NCBI GenBank assembly: GCA_030065205.1
Contig: JASJDN010000064.1
Span: 1 to 33,724 of the forward strand
Source: Crocosphaera sp.
GTDB lineage: Bacteria; Cyanobacteriota; Cyanobacteriia; Cyanobacteriales; Microcystaceae
Direction of reading: 5' to 3'
DNA: 33,724 nt
Shown here: in pieces, positions 1-7,875 of the stretch
Layout of the letters: each line of letters begins with the position of its first letter
Position numbering within the stretch: position 1 is the first letter of the stretch
Translations under genes and position numbers: made by a program
The notes under the pieces: generated by a model
What the model was told of the DNA's origin: nothing
The model's database searches: none
Seen by the model: only the letters and a program-made list of their open reading frames with translations

Positions 1-48
1 TTTTTACATAAGCTCGACTTATAACCATAACTACGGGAGAGCCAGAAT

Positions 49-528
49 ATGGAGGCTTACTATTATCTTGGCAATAGTTATGAACAACTACAAGAGTTAG
101 ATAAAGCCCGATCTGCCTACCAGGTGGCGGTGTTAGGTAATTTGACTCAAGCTTTTAATAATTTAGCCCATTTGTATATTGTTGAAGATGAAGATTATTC
201 TGCTGCTGCTGCTTTATTAATGCAAGGGTTGCAACAGAACATCGATAACGATCAAATCAGGGCGATTCTCTTGAAAAATTTAGGTTGGGCCAGATTGGGA
301 CAAAAACGTTACTCTGAGGCACAAGGGAATCTTGAAGAAGCGATTCACCTCAATGACCAACAAGCTTCCCCTCACTGTTTACTGGCTCAGGTGTTAGAAG
401 CTCAGGGAAAAAAAGCGATCGCTTTGACCCATTGGCAAAATTGTAGCGATTACGCGAATGGACAAAATTCGGACGAAGATCGCTGGTTTGGATTAGCCCA
501 ACAACGACTCAATTCGGTTCGAGATTAG
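49..528 (+). CDS. Small tetratricopeptide-repeat (TPR) protein
   Basis: This encodes 159 residues made almost wholly of TPR-type helix pairs, seen as repeated patterns such as YYYLGNSYEQL near residues 4-14, LGWARLGQKRYSEAQGNLEEAI near the middle and a final LLAQVLEAQGKKAIAL unit. TPRs are protein-protein interaction scaffolds; no catalytic domain, signal peptide or membrane segment is visible. The ATG follows a GGGAGA Shine-Dalgarno-like stretch about ten bases upstream, and two in-frame stops (22-24 and 28-30) lie just before it, so the frame does not run off the window edge. Because the protein begins exactly at a TPR helix it could be the 3' remnant of a longer TPR protein, but nothing TPR-like is readable in the other frames upstream. 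It converges on trmJ with an 8-base gap. The partner is unknown. Confidence 0.75.
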   Translation: MEAYYYLGNSYEQLQELDKARSAYQVAVLGNLTQAFNNLAHLYIVEDEDYSAAAALLMQGLQQNIDNDQIRAILLKNLGWARLGQKRYSEAQGNLEEAIHLNDQQASPHCLLAQVLEAQGKKAIALTHWQNCSDYANGQNSDEDRWFGLAQQRLNSVRD

Positions 529-536
529 ATTAGAAT

Positions 537-1274
537 TTATTTGTGAGGAGTGTCGACAGCCCAATCAATTTGTCGCAAAATCCCCCGCAACAGGGCAACT
601 TCTTCCCTGGTTAAGTTGGCTTTATTGTAGAGTCTGCGAAATTTCTCTAAACGCGCCTTGACTGTATGAGGATAAAGATAACCAATTTTTAGTAAAACCG
701 TCTCTAAATGCTGATAATATCCCTCTAATAGTTCAAAGGAAGCTGGATCAAAAGATATGTCTGTTTTACTTTCAACGGGTTCTGGTACAGCTTGATACAG
801 TTCATAACTACAAACAGCCACAGCCTGGGCTAGATTTAAAGAGGGATACTCAGGGTTAGCTGGAATGGAGATAAAACGTTGAGCATAGCTGAGTTCTTCG
901 TTATTTAAACCCCGATCTTCTGGACCAAACATTAAAGCTGTGTTTAACCCCTCTCTCAGTAACCAGGGTAACGCCTCCCTTGGGGTTTCTAAATGGGTGG
1001 GAAGGGACAGCGATCGCCCGGTGGTTGCCATAATACGCTGACACCCTTGTAACGCTTCGGGAATGGTATCAACTACCTCAGACTTCTCTAACACATCCAC
1101 CCCATGAACCGCCATTAGTCTCGCTTCATCACTGAGGCGATCGCAATGGGGTTTGACTAAAATTAGCTGATTTAAGCCCATATTCTTCATCACTCGCGCC
1201 ACAGACCCCACATTTAACGGCCCGGCTGGTTCTACTAAAACAATACGAACCCTAGTCAACGCAGTTTTATTCAT
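537..1274 (-). CDS. trmJ: TrmJ/SpoU-family RNA 2'-O-methyltransferase
   Basis: A 245-residue SPOUT-class (TrmH group 1) methyltransferase that uses S-adenosylmethionine to methylate a ribose 2'-OH, in bacterial TrmJ at position 32 of tRNAs. The N-terminal RIVLVEPAGPLNVGSVARVMKN region has the family Asn and Arg; FGPEDRGLNNEEL (about residues 126-138) and IPANPEYPSLNLAQAV (about 147-162) are the knot motifs that bind cofactor. The C-terminal tail (about 185-245) is the helical extension typical of TrmJ. Length matches the family. The start ATG is the first Met in frame and no better start is evident. It is divergent from the arsenic operon and shares the 118-base region 1275-1392 with it. The exact tRNA target in this organism is inferred from the family. 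Confidence 0.9.
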   Translation of the reverse strand: MNKTALTRVRIVLVEPAGPLNVGSVARVMKNMGLNQLILVKPHCDRLSDEARLMAVHGVDVLEKSEVVDTIPEALQGCQRIMATTGRSLSLPTHLETPREALPWLLREGLNTALMFGPEDRGLNNEELSYAQRFISIPANPEYPSLNLAQAVAVCSYELYQAVPEPVESKTDISFDPASFELLEGYYQHLETVLLKIGYLYPHTVKARLEKFRRLYNKANLTREEVALLRGILRQIDWAVDTPHK

Positions 1275-1333
1275 AGTTAATCTTAGCTTAGTTGCCTCTC
1301 CTCGTTACCTTGATCTTAAGCTTTAATTTAAAC

Positions 1334-1363
1334 TTGACATATCAAATTTAGTTGATGTATCTT
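1334..1363 (+). promoter_or_regulatory. Promoter of the arsenic operon
   Basis: TTGACA at 1334-1339 is a perfect -35 match. TATCTT at 1358-1363, 18 bases further on, is a partial -10 match. The first ArsR-type operator fills the spacer between them, so bound repressor would block RNA polymerase. The -10 assignment is a by-eye guess. Confidence 0.6.
1341..1356 (+). promoter_or_regulatory. ArsR-type operator 1
   Basis: ATCAAATTTAGTTGAT is a perfect ATCAA-N6-TTGAT inverted repeat. This is the site known from the Synechocystis arsBHC promoter, where the arsenite-sensing repressor ArsR binds. It lies between the -35 and -10 of the ars promoter. No arsR gene is present in this window, so the repressor must be encoded elsewhere, as it is in Synechocystis. 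Confidence 0.85.
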
Positions 1364-1369
1364 TTATAT

Positions 1370-1385
1370 ATCAAGTTTTTTTGAT
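1370..1385 (+). promoter_or_regulatory. ArsR-type operator 2
   Basis: ATCAAGTTTTTTTGAT is a second perfect ATCAA-N6-TTGAT site, 29 bases downstream of the first (start to start). It falls at the expected transcription start and overlaps the TTG codon at 1381. That overlap argues for the ATG at 1393 as the true acr3 start. Confidence 0.85.
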
Positions 1386-1392
1386 ATGTCTT

Positions 1393-2538
1393 ATGGAAAC
1401 TCGTATCAACCCCAAAGCAGTAAAAGCTGGGGGCAGTCTTAATATTTTTGAAAAATACCTAACCCTTTGGGTATTTGTCTGTATTATTATCGGTATTGTC
1501 TTAGGGAGAACCTTTCCCAATATTGCTGAGACATTAGACGGGATGAGTGTTTATAATGTCTCCATTCCCATTGCTATTTGTTTATTTTTCATGATGTATC
1601 CCATCATGGTAAAAATTGATTTTTCTCAAGCGGTTCAAGCAGCAAAAACCCCAAAACCGGTTATCTTAACCCTGGTGATTAATTGGTTAGTTAAACCCTT
1701 TACAATGGTGGTGTTTGCACAATTTTTTCTCGGCTGGTTATTTGCTCCACTTTTAAGCGCAACGGAGGTGATTCGAGGGGCAGAAGTGAGTTTATCACAC
1801 TCCTATATTGCAGGGTGTATTTTATTGGGAATTGCTCCTTGTACCGCTATGGTGCTGATGTGGGGCTATCTTTCCTATAGTAATCAAGGTCATACGTTGG
1901 TCATGGTTGCTGTTAACTCCTTAGCCATGTTATTTCTCTATGCACCACTAGGAAAATGGTTACTGTCTGCTAATAATTTAGTAGTTCCTTGGCAAACGAT
2001 TGTCTTTTCAGTTTTAATCTATGTTGGTATTCCGTTAGTGACTGGAATTTATAGTCGCTACTGGATTTTTAAACATAAAGGAAAGGAATGGTTTGAACGT
2101 CAATTCTTACATTATTTAAGTCCGATTTCAGTCACAGCTTTATTACTAACATTAGTGTTACTCTTTGCCTTTAAAGGAGAACTAATTGTTAATAATCCTC
2201 TGCACATTCTCTTAATTGCTATTCCCTTATTTATTCAAACCAATTTCATCTTTTTAATTGCCTATGTTGCTGGATTAAAACTGAATTTAACCTATGAAGA
2301 TGCAGCCCCAGCAGCCCTAATTGGTGCCAGTAATCATTTTGAGGTTGCTATTGCCACTGCTGTGATGTTATTTGGTTTAAATTCTGGGGCAGCCTTAGCA
2401 ACCGTTGTGGGAGTTTTAATCGAAGTTCCGGTGATGTTAATGTTAGTTAAGTTCTGTAAAAAAACTGCTTCTTGGTTTCCTCGAAATCCTGAAAAAGCTA
2501 CATTACTTGACCCTCGTTGTATCGATTCATTGCATTAG
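1393..2538 (+). CDS. Arsenite efflux transporter, Acr3 family
   Basis: A 381-residue inner-membrane carrier of the ACR3/ArsB group that expels arsenite using the proton gradient. About ten hydrophobic helices run from [20 protein letters not shown] near the N-terminus to the [15 protein letters not shown] helix near the end. The family cysteine is seen in [12 protein letters not shown] (Cys about residue 150) and the essential glutamate in [11 protein letters not shown] (Glu about 317). The frame is open back to a TTG at 1381, but that codon lies inside an ArsR operator, so I use the ATG at 1393; no clear ribosome site precedes either. It is the first gene of the arsBHC-type operon, 18 bases before arsH. 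The Synechocystis homologue is called arsB although it belongs to the Acr3 family. Confidence 0.92.
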   Translation: METRINPKAVKAGGSLNIFEKYLTLWVFVCIIIGIVLGRTFPNIAETLDGMSVYNVSIPIAICLFFMMYPIMVKIDFSQAVQAAKTPKPVILTLVINWLVKPFTMVVFAQFFLGWLFAPLLSATEVIRGAEVSLSHSYIAGCILLGIAPCTAMVLMWGYLSYSNQGHTLVMVAVNSLAMLFLYAPLGKWLLSANNLVVPWQTIVFSVLIYVGIPLVTGIYSRYWIFKHKGKEWFERQFLHYLSPISVTALLLTLVLLFAFKGELIVNNPLHILLIAIPLFIQTNFIFLIAYVAGLKLNLTYEDAAPAALIGASNHFEVAIATAVMLFGLNSGAALATVVGVLIEVPVMLMLVKFCKKTASWFPRNPEKATLLDPRCIDSLH

Positions 2539-2556
2539 AAATTAGCAAAAAAGTCC

Positions 2557-3162
2557 ATGACTAATTTTGATCATCCTCCCCGTATTTTATTTTTGTATGG
2601 GTCATTAAGAGAGCGTTCTTATAGTCGCTTATTAGCGGAAGAAGCAGCCCGAATTATTGAAGAAATGGGAGCAGAAGTTAAATTTTTTCATCCCCATCAC
2701 TTACCGTTACGGGGACAAGTCGAAGAATCTCATCCCCAAGTACAAGAACTCAGAGAATTGAGTCAATGGTCAGAAGGACAAGTTTGGTCATCTCCAGAAA
2801 TGCACGGCAATGTAACAGGGATATTAAAGAATCAAATCGACTGGATACCCTTAACTATCGGTTCTATTCGTCCGACACAGGGCAAAACTTTAGCTGTAAT
2901 GCAAGTCAGTGGCGGTTCTCAATCTTTCAATGCGGTCAATACCCTAAGAATTTTAGGCCGATGGATGCGGATGTTTACGATTCCCAATCAATCTTCGGTT
3001 GCTAAAGCTTATCAAGAATTTCATGAAGATGGAACGATGAAAGATTCTCCTTATCGTGACCGAGTTATTGATGTTATGGAGGAACTTTATAAGTTCACTT
3101 TATTATTGCGAGATAAGGTGGACTATTTAACTGATCGTTACAGTGAACGCAAAGAAAAATAA
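2557..3162 (+). CDS. arsH: ArsH, NADPH-dependent FMN reductase-like arsenic protein
   Basis: A 201-residue flavodoxin-fold protein. The FMN phosphate loop is [12 protein letters not shown] (about residues 15-26), and [19 protein letters not shown] (about 78-96) is the conserved ArsH flavin/substrate region. Known ArsH proteins are cytosolic tetrameric NADPH:FMN oxidoreductases that detoxify trivalent organoarsenicals or reduce metals and quinones. The gene lies between the pump and arsC in one direction (18 bases from acr3, 20 bases to arsC), the Synechocystis arsBHC order. It is presumably regulated by the two ArsR operators. The true substrate here is inferred from the family. Confidence 0.92.
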   Translation: MTNFDHPPRILFLYGSLRERSYSRLLAEEAARIIEEMGAEVKFFHPHHLPLRGQVEESHPQVQELRELSQWSEGQVWSSPEMHGNVTGILKNQIDWIPLTIGSIRPTQGKTLAVMQVSGGSQSFNAVNTLRILGRWMRMFTIPNQSSVAKAYQEFHEDGTMKDSPYRDRVIDVMEELYKFTLLLRDKVDYLTDRYSERKEK

Positions 3163-3182
3163 TTAAAATTAGAGGAAAAATC

Positions 3183-3581
3183 ATGAAAAAAGTGATGTTT
3201 GTTTGTAAGCGTAATTCTTGCCGTTCTCAGATGGCAGAAGGTTTCGCGAAAACTATCGGAACAGGTAAAATTGAAGTGACCAGTTCTGGTTTAGAATCCA
3301 GTCGAGTTCATCCTACTGCGATTCAGGTAATGGAGGAAATTGGTATTAATATTACGGATCAAACCTCTGATCCTTTGAGTGATTTTGATGCTAATAATTA
3401 TGATGCAGTAATCTCGTTATGTGGATGTGGGGTTAACTTACCTCAAGAATGGGTATTAAGGGATATTTTTGAGGATTGGGAATTAGATGATCCCGATGGA
3501 CAACCCTTAGAAACTTTTCACCGTGTTCGAGATGAAATTAAGGAAAAAGTTGAGGCATTAATTAAAAAATTAGAAGCTTGA
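3183..3581 (+). CDS. arsC: Arsenate reductase, low-molecular-weight phosphatase fold
   Basis: A 132-residue cytosolic enzyme reducing arsenate to arsenite for export by Acr3. The P-loop CKRNSCRS (Cys8, Arg14) is the phosphatase-like anion site. A redox pair Cys80 and Cys82 lies in SLCGCGVNLP. These three positions equal those known for Synechocystis ArsC, a hybrid enzyme that has the thioredoxin-type fold family but takes electrons from glutathione and glutaredoxin. The catalytic acid is probably within DDPDGQP (about residues 102-108). AGAGGAAAA lies just upstream of the ATG. It is the last gene of the operon; a hairpin follows the stop. Confidence 0.92.
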   Translation: MKKVMFVCKRNSCRSQMAEGFAKTIGTGKIEVTSSGLESSRVHPTAIQVMEEIGINITDQTSDPLSDFDANNYDAVISLCGCGVNLPQEWVLRDIFEDWELDDPDGQPLETFHRVRDEIKEKVEALIKKLEA

Positions 3582-3594
3582 TTATGCCTATCAT

Positions 3595-3616
3595 GGGATT
3601 AGATAAGCCTAATCCC
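3595..3616 (+). terminator. Possible terminator of the arsenic operon
   Basis: GGGATTAG (3595-3602) pairs perfectly with CTAATCCC (3609-3616) across a six-base loop, fourteen bases after the arsC stop. The following sequence has only a weak T run (ATTTT), so termination may be partial or the hairpin may instead protect the mRNA 3' end. Confidence 0.55.
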
Positions 3617-3655
3617 AACCATTTTCCAAAGCTTGGGAATGATTAGACTTTCTGT

Positions 3656-4267
3656 TTATATTAATTTCCAAAAATTTGGACCTGAAAAATTGAGAGGGTT
3701 GGGTACAGTTTGTTGGCAACTACTTAAGATTAGGCTTAAGAATAGTGAAAAGATTACTAGAATTACTGATTTTGGTGTAGAAGAAAAGGATAATAGATTG
3801 CTAAGCTGAAAACCTTGATATACGAAATGAGATTGAACCTTATCCTTATCACTGTTACCCCAAATATCCTGAGGAGGTAAACAACCAAAATATTCCTGGT
3901 AAAGTTTTACAGTTTCCTGATATTGATGCTCATATTTTTGATTCTCTTCTCCAGTTCCATCACTAGGATTATGATGTAAAGAGTATCCTAAAATGTGGGG
4001 ACAAAATTCATTCCAATAAGAATGAGTATACAGTAAATGAAGATGCCATGCTTCATCAATTATTTTAGATGGTGTTACTTTTCCTGAAGCAATAACGGCA
4101 AGAAAAGTAAATTTTTTATATTCTTCGATCACTCGTTGAGTATAGTCAAAACTCCAGTTATTTTCAGAAGCTAACCTTTGACTATAGGGAAAATCAGCCG
4201 TTATTTTGTCTAGGGAAAATGATTGGATTTTACGGTAAAGTTCTAGCTGATTCGGTTTCATTTTCAT
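3656..4267 (-). CDS. Unknown protein with a conserved DEAWHLHLLYT motif and C-terminal membrane anchor
   Basis: About 203 residues. The signature IIDEAWHLHLLYTHSYWNEF (middle of the protein) and the N-terminal LYRKIQSFSLDK and NNWSFDYTQRVIEEYKKF segments recall the cyanobacterial and plant glycine-rich-domain/TIGR04222-like group, whose biochemical role is unknown. The conserved Asp, Glu and His residues suggest a metal or catalytic site, which is inference. A single hydrophobic helix (VILVIFSLFLSLILSSC) near the C-terminus suggests a tail anchor with a short polar end. The frame is open to an ATG at 4294, but a TATAAT box at 4309-4304 would start transcription almost on that codon, and AGGAG at 4283-4279 sits 11 bases before the ATG at 4267, so I prefer 4267. 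It is the last gene of the leftward run. Confidence 0.7.
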   Translation of the reverse strand: MKMKPNQLELYRKIQSFSLDKITADFPYSQRLASENNWSFDYTQRVIEEYKKFTFLAVIASGKVTPSKIIDEAWHLHLLYTHSYWNEFCPHILGYSLHHNPSDGTGEENQKYEHQYQETVKLYQEYFGCLPPQDIWGNSDKDKVQSHFVYQGFQLSNLLSFSSTPKSVILVIFSLFLSLILSSCQQTVPNPLNFSGPNFWKLI

Positions 4268-4303
4268 ACTTAATTTCACTCCTATTTTGCTCATCTTAAA
4301 AAA

Positions 4304-4309
4304 ATTATA
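4304..4309 (-). promoter_or_regulatory. Candidate -10 box for the DEAWHLHLLYT protein gene
   Basis: The minus strand reads TATAAT here, ten bases before the upstream ATG at 4294. No good -35 is visible 17 bases further up. If used, transcription would begin near 4297, which favours the internal start at 4267 with its own AGGAG. Confidence 0.45.
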
Positions 4310-4384
4310 GACATTTTCACCAAAAGTCTAACAATTGGTGAAAAAAATTTCACAAGAACTTAAAAAAGCGTAACTAAAAGAGAA

Positions 4385-4567
4385 TTAATGGCGTTTCTTA
4401 GATTTCCAAGTAACCCCATAAACATAATGAGGATTATTATTATGGATTTTTTGCCAACACTCCTTACAAATAAACTGCCACTGCTGTGATGAATCAATCT
4501 GAACTCGATATAAAATGTTAGAAACCGTTTGGCAAATAGTGCATTCTTTTTGTCGTATTCGTCCCAT
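4385..4567 (-). CDS. Small CxxC zinc-ribbon-like protein of unknown function
   Basis: Sixty residues with two CxxC pairs, CTIC (residues 9-12) and CKEC (about 34-37), spaced as in a small zinc ribbon. They are separated by an LYRVQIDSSQQWQFI strand-like segment and followed by the aromatic PHYVYGVTWK tail. I recognise the general pattern as a small conserved cyanobacterial/plastid protein without assigned function. A longer frame over the same bases (4360-4602) has no such order and is rejected as a shadow. It follows the next leftward gene by 31 bases and may be cotranscribed with it. A zinc site is inferred from cysteine spacing only. Confidence 0.75.
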   Translation of the reverse strand: MGRIRQKECTICQTVSNILYRVQIDSSQQWQFICKECWQKIHNNNPHYVYGVTWKSKKRH

Positions 4568-4598
4568 AGTTTGACCAATTGAAGTTCATTTTTTGACT

Positions 4599-5021
4599 TC
4601 ACACTTCTGACTTCTGACTTCTTGGACTTCCTTCCCAGTCAGGACAAGATTCACCACTAGAACCATAAGGGTGCATTCCACAAACTAATAACTGTTTACC
4701 GTGTAGTCGTCCATGATAATGAACACAACCTCGACAAGCAGGATGAACATTATGGGTAGCTTCTATTTTCGGGGAAAGCAGAAAATCAGGGTCTTCGTTA
4801 TATTCATGATAATAATAATAACTTTGATAGTCTTCTTCGATAGAAATATCAATAGTTGGGGGAAAAACATTATCAAGAAACTGTTCAATTTCCCTTGCTA
4901 AATCATTTTGAAAATCTTCAGCAGCCGTTTCTACAGACTGACTTACTTCATCGACAAATCCTTCGACAGCAACCGCTACATTTTCCATCCATTCTGTTAA
5001 GTCTTTTTGCCAGTCTTCCAT
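4599..5021 (-). CDS. Unknown protein with acidic helical N-terminus and Cys/His-rich C-terminus
   Basis: A 140-residue soluble protein. The first 50 residues are acidic and helical (DLTEWMENVAVAVEGFVDEV), and a tyrosine-rich stretch YQSYYYYHEY lies in the middle. The C-terminal part contains CRGCVHYHG, LLVCGMHPYG and CPDW, four cysteines plus histidines that could bind a metal or an Fe-S cluster. I do not recognise a named function; it resembles conserved cyanobacterial hypotheticals. It sits between the phasin-like gene (58 bases upstream) and the small CxxC gene (31 bases downstream), so two putative metal-binding unknowns are adjacent. Confidence 0.78.
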   Translation of the reverse strand: MEDWQKDLTEWMENVAVAVEGFVDEVSQSVETAAEDFQNDLAREIEQFLDNVFPPTIDISIEEDYQSYYYYHEYNEDPDFLLSPKIEATHNVHPACRGCVHYHGRLHGKQLLVCGMHPYGSSGESCPDWEGSPRSQKSEV

Positions 5022-5079
5022 AATATTGATTCATCTCAAAGTATGTAATATCAAAAAGTGTCGGGTTATCAAGGGTTAA

Positions 5080-5454
5080 TTATTGACGTTTTAATCGATT
5101 TAATTCTTCTTGTAAAGATTCTACTTGACTTTTGAGATCATCTAAATTTTCTGTCTTTGATGTCTCTGTATTTTCTTCATCATCTTCAGAAACAATTTCA
5201 ATTAAACGCGGTTCTTTTTGTTCATTTTTCTTGGTTTCATTGAGATTATCTTGTTGCGCTTGCTGAATCATGTCATCGACATATTTTTTCGCTTCTTCTG
5301 CGGTTAACTCTCCCCTTGCTACCATTTCATCAGCTACTTTCTGGGCTTGATTTTTTAATTCTTGTAGATTTTTGCCTCCTTTTTCGGCTGCGTAGGAAGC
5401 GATACCAACCCCCAGATAGAATGCTTTTTGTACTAAGTTACCTAAATCAGCCAT
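5080..5454 (-). CDS. Phasin-like / coiled-coil protein (COG3937 type)
   Basis: A 124-residue protein. The N-terminal AFYLGVGIASYAAEKGGKNL and the following VADEMVARGELTAEEAKKYV match the phasin-like polyhydroxyalkanoate-synthesis-regulator pattern: a hydrophobic helix, then a helical repeat with a 'GELT.EEAKK' turn. A low-complexity acidic linker (about residues 72-100) follows, and a C-terminal leucine-zipper-like coiled coil (LKSQVESLQEELNRLKRQ) ends the protein. Family members bind granule or membrane surfaces; no PHA synthase gene lies in the window, so a PHA link is only a family hint. It follows the ABC-F gene by 47 bases on the same strand. Confidence 0.75.
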   Translation of the reverse strand: MADLGNLVQKAFYLGVGIASYAAEKGGKNLQELKNQAQKVADEMVARGELTAEEAKKYVDDMIQQAQQDNLNETKKNEQKEPRLIEIVSEDDEENTETSKTENLDDLKSQVESLQEELNRLKRQ

Positions 5455-5501
5455 ATTGTCCTCAAGTTTAGTCTTTTCTTTAGATTATAACATTAATATT
5501 T

Positions 5502-7412
5502 TTAAGTTTCCCTTTCTGCTAATTCTAACCATCTTTCTGTTGCGGTGTCAATTTCTTCAACTAACTGGGATAAACGTTCGGTTAGGGTTTGCATTTCGGC
5601 AAAATCTGTGGGCGGATTATTGTATAATTTTGTCTCTAATTCTTCTTTTTCTGCTTCTAGTAAAGGTATTTTTTCTTCTAAGTCTTTATATTCATATTTT
5701 TCTTTAAATGTCAATTTGCTAGACTTTTGAGATTGCTGTTTTTTAGAGGGTTTCGACTGTTTATTATCTTTGGATGAGACTTTATTTTCTACTTCTTTTT
5801 CTTCGGCTGTTTTTTTATAGTCTAAATAAACCGAATAATTACCTGGATACTGTTTTATATTACCTCCTTCTTCTAAAGCAAAAATAGTGTCAACGGTTCG
5901 ATCTAAAAAGTAGCGATCGTGAGAAACAACAATGACACAACCATTAAAATCTTCTAAGTATTCCTCCAAAACCGCTAAGGTTTGTACATCTAAGTCATTG
6001 GTAGGTTCATCTAATATTAATACATTGGGCGCACTCATTAATACTTGCAATAAAAATAATCGTCGTTTTTCTCCCCCAGATAGTTTATGAATAGGCGCGT
6101 ATTGTTGGTTAGGGGGAAATAAGAATCTTTCTAACATTTGTGAGGCAGTAATTACACTTCCATCGGCAGTTTTAACCAATTCTGCCACATCTTTAAGATA
6201 GTCAATAACGCGCTGATTTTCATTAACTAATAAATCTTCTGAATGTTGATCAAAATAACCAAAATGAATGGTGGGTCCAATCTCTACATTTCCTGAGTCT
6301 GGGGTAATCCTTCCTGTAATAATATTCATTAAAGTGGATTTACCGGCTCCGTTTTTACCAATAATTCCCACTCTATCTTGTGGATTAAAAATATAGGTAA
6401 AATCCTTAATTAAAATGCGGTCATTATAAGCTTTATTAATGTTTTCTAATTCAATAACTTTTTTACCAATACGACGACTAGCGGTGCTAATTTCGACTTT
6501 TCCTTGTGCTTTTCTAAACTCTTTATTTTGCATTTCGCCAATGCGGTCAATACGGGCTTTTTGCTTGGTACTTCTTGCTTTGGGACCTCGTTTTAACCAT
6601 TCTAATTCTCGTCTTAATACCCCTGCGTGTTTCTTTTGACTACTAATTTCTGAAGCTTCTGTTTCTGCTTTTTTTTCTAAGAAATAAGAGTAATTTCCTG
6701 AATAAGAATAGAAATCACCTCGATCAATTTCTAAGATACGATTGGTGACTTTATCTAAAAAATAACGATCATGAGTAATTAATAATAATGCCCCAGAATA
6801 ACGGTTTAAATAACTTTGTAACCATTCTACTGACATAGCATCTAAATGGTTGGTTGGTTCATCCATTAATAAGGCATCGGGTTCGGATAATAAGCCAGAA
6901 GCCAAGGCAATTCTTTTACGATATCCCCCTGATAAATCCCCAATTTTAACGTCAAAGTTTTCGATCCCTAATTGGCTTAAAACAATTTTTGCGTTGGTTT
7001 CTAAAGCCCAAGCATCTAGGGTTTCAATTTGTTGAGTAACGGCTGATAAACGGGACATTAAACTGTCAGTTTCTTGGGGATTATGGGCTAATTTATGAGA
7101 GATTTCTTCATACTCTCTAATCAGTGCCATTTGTTCTCCGCAGTCAGCAAAAACCTGTTCTAAAACGGTTCGATTTTCGTCTAAATGGGGTTGTTGAGGG
7201 AGATAAACAGTTTTAACCCCAGAATTAATCCATAGTTCCCCCCCATCAATGGGTTCTAATCCTGCTATGATTTTTAATAGGGTAGATTTTCCTGAACCAT
7301 TGGTACCAATTAAGCCGACTTTATCTCCTTCTTCTAAGCTAAAAGTTGCTTCTTTTAAAATTTCTTTGATTCCGAAATCTTTTTTAACTGATCGTAAGGT
7401 TAAAATGGTCAT
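5502..7412 (-). CDS. uup: ABC-F family ATPase, Uup-like
   Basis: A 636-residue cytosolic protein with two ABC ATPase domains and no membrane segments, hence a ribosome-associated ABC-F factor rather than a transporter. Domain 1 has Walker A GTNGSGKST (36-44), signature LSGGYRKR (about 160-167) and MDEPTNHLD (183-191). A charged linker around 265-295 includes LKRGPKARSTKQKARI, the tRNA-interacting region of Uup-type members. Domain 2 has GKNGAGKST (352-360), LSGGEKRR and DEPTNDLD. A lysine-rich segment and C-terminal coiled coil (about 560-636) are typical of Uup. Known ABC-F proteins act at the ribosomal E site on stalled ribosomes. The start ATG directly abuts the stop codon of the upstream membrane-protein gene, implying translational coupling. 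Confidence 0.9.
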   Translation of the reverse strand: MTILTLRSVKKDFGIKEILKEATFSLEEGDKVGLIGTNGSGKSTLLKIIAGLEPIDGGELWINSGVKTVYLPQQPHLDENRTVLEQVFADCGEQMALIREYEEISHKLAHNPQETDSLMSRLSAVTQQIETLDAWALETNAKIVLSQLGIENFDVKIGDLSGGYRKRIALASGLLSEPDALLMDEPTNHLDAMSVEWLQSYLNRYSGALLLITHDRYFLDKVTNRILEIDRGDFYSYSGNYSYFLEKKAETEASEISSQKKHAGVLRRELEWLKRGPKARSTKQKARIDRIGEMQNKEFRKAQGKVEISTASRRIGKKVIELENINKAYNDRILIKDFTYIFNPQDRVGIIGKNGAGKSTLMNIITGRITPDSGNVEIGPTIHFGYFDQHSEDLLVNENQRVIDYLKDVAELVKTADGSVITASQMLERFLFPPNQQYAPIHKLSGGEKRRLFLLQVLMSAPNVLILDEPTNDLDVQTLAVLEEYLEDFNGCVIVVSHDRYFLDRTVDTIFALEEGGNIKQYPGNYSVYLDYKKTAEEKEVENKVSSKDNKQSKPSKKQQSQKSSKLTFKEKYEYKDLEEKIPLLEAEKEELETKLYNNPPTDFAEMQTLTERLSQLVEEIDTATERWLELAERET

Positions 7413-7751
7413 CTATTCTGTTTCCTCTTGTCCTATTTTTAATTCTAGCAAACCGACAGTGCCGACAAAAAAAGTGTAAATGCTATAATGTAAAGGATTT
7501 TTCTGTTGTAATCTAGCGTAGTAGACAGCAATCATGGCTTCTATCCCATGACTAATGAGGGCAATTCTATCTATCCAAAAAATCCAGTTTAAATCATTCG
7601 ATATTTGCCAATTATTCAAGGCTGCATATAGATTTCCTAACTCCCAGAGAATTGCACCACTAATTAACACGGTAGAGACAATTTTTATCAAAGTTTTAAT
7701 CAATTGCAAGGGGAAATGATCAATAAGATTTGAAGATGTTTTTACATTCAT
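7413..7751 (-). CDS. Small multi-pass membrane protein of unknown function
   Basis: A 112-residue protein with about three hydrophobic segments: IVSTVLISGAILWELGNLYA, FWIDRIALISHGIEAMIAVYYA and YSIYTFFVGTVGLLEL. There is no signal peptide cleavage motif and no recognisable domain; it looks like a conserved cyanobacterial hypothetical. Its TAG stop is immediately followed by the ATG of the ABC-F gene, so the two are almost certainly one transcript with coupled translation. Its link to the ABC-F function is unknown. Confidence 0.7.
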   Translation of the reverse strand: MNVKTSSNLIDHFPLQLIKTLIKIVSTVLISGAILWELGNLYAALNNWQISNDLNWIFWIDRIALISHGIEAMIAVYYARLQQKNPLHYSIYTFFVGTVGLLELKIGQEETE

Positions 7752-7875
7752 TAGCGTTTGATAAATAACAATAGTTTATTATCTTATACCATTTTCGGTA
7801 CTAATCAGTTACAATTTAGACTGAATTTGCTTTATATTGATTCTGACGTTAGACTAAAATAACCTCAATCTTTAT

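Noticed and set aside
1..48. Upstream part of a longer, frameshifted TPR protein
   Set aside because: The other forward frames before the ATG show no TPR-like residues, so a frameshift is not supported.
4360..4602. 80-residue leftward frame overlapping the small CxxC protein gene
   Set aside because: It lacks domain-like order, while the overlapping 60-residue frame has paired CxxC motifs and a sensible start.
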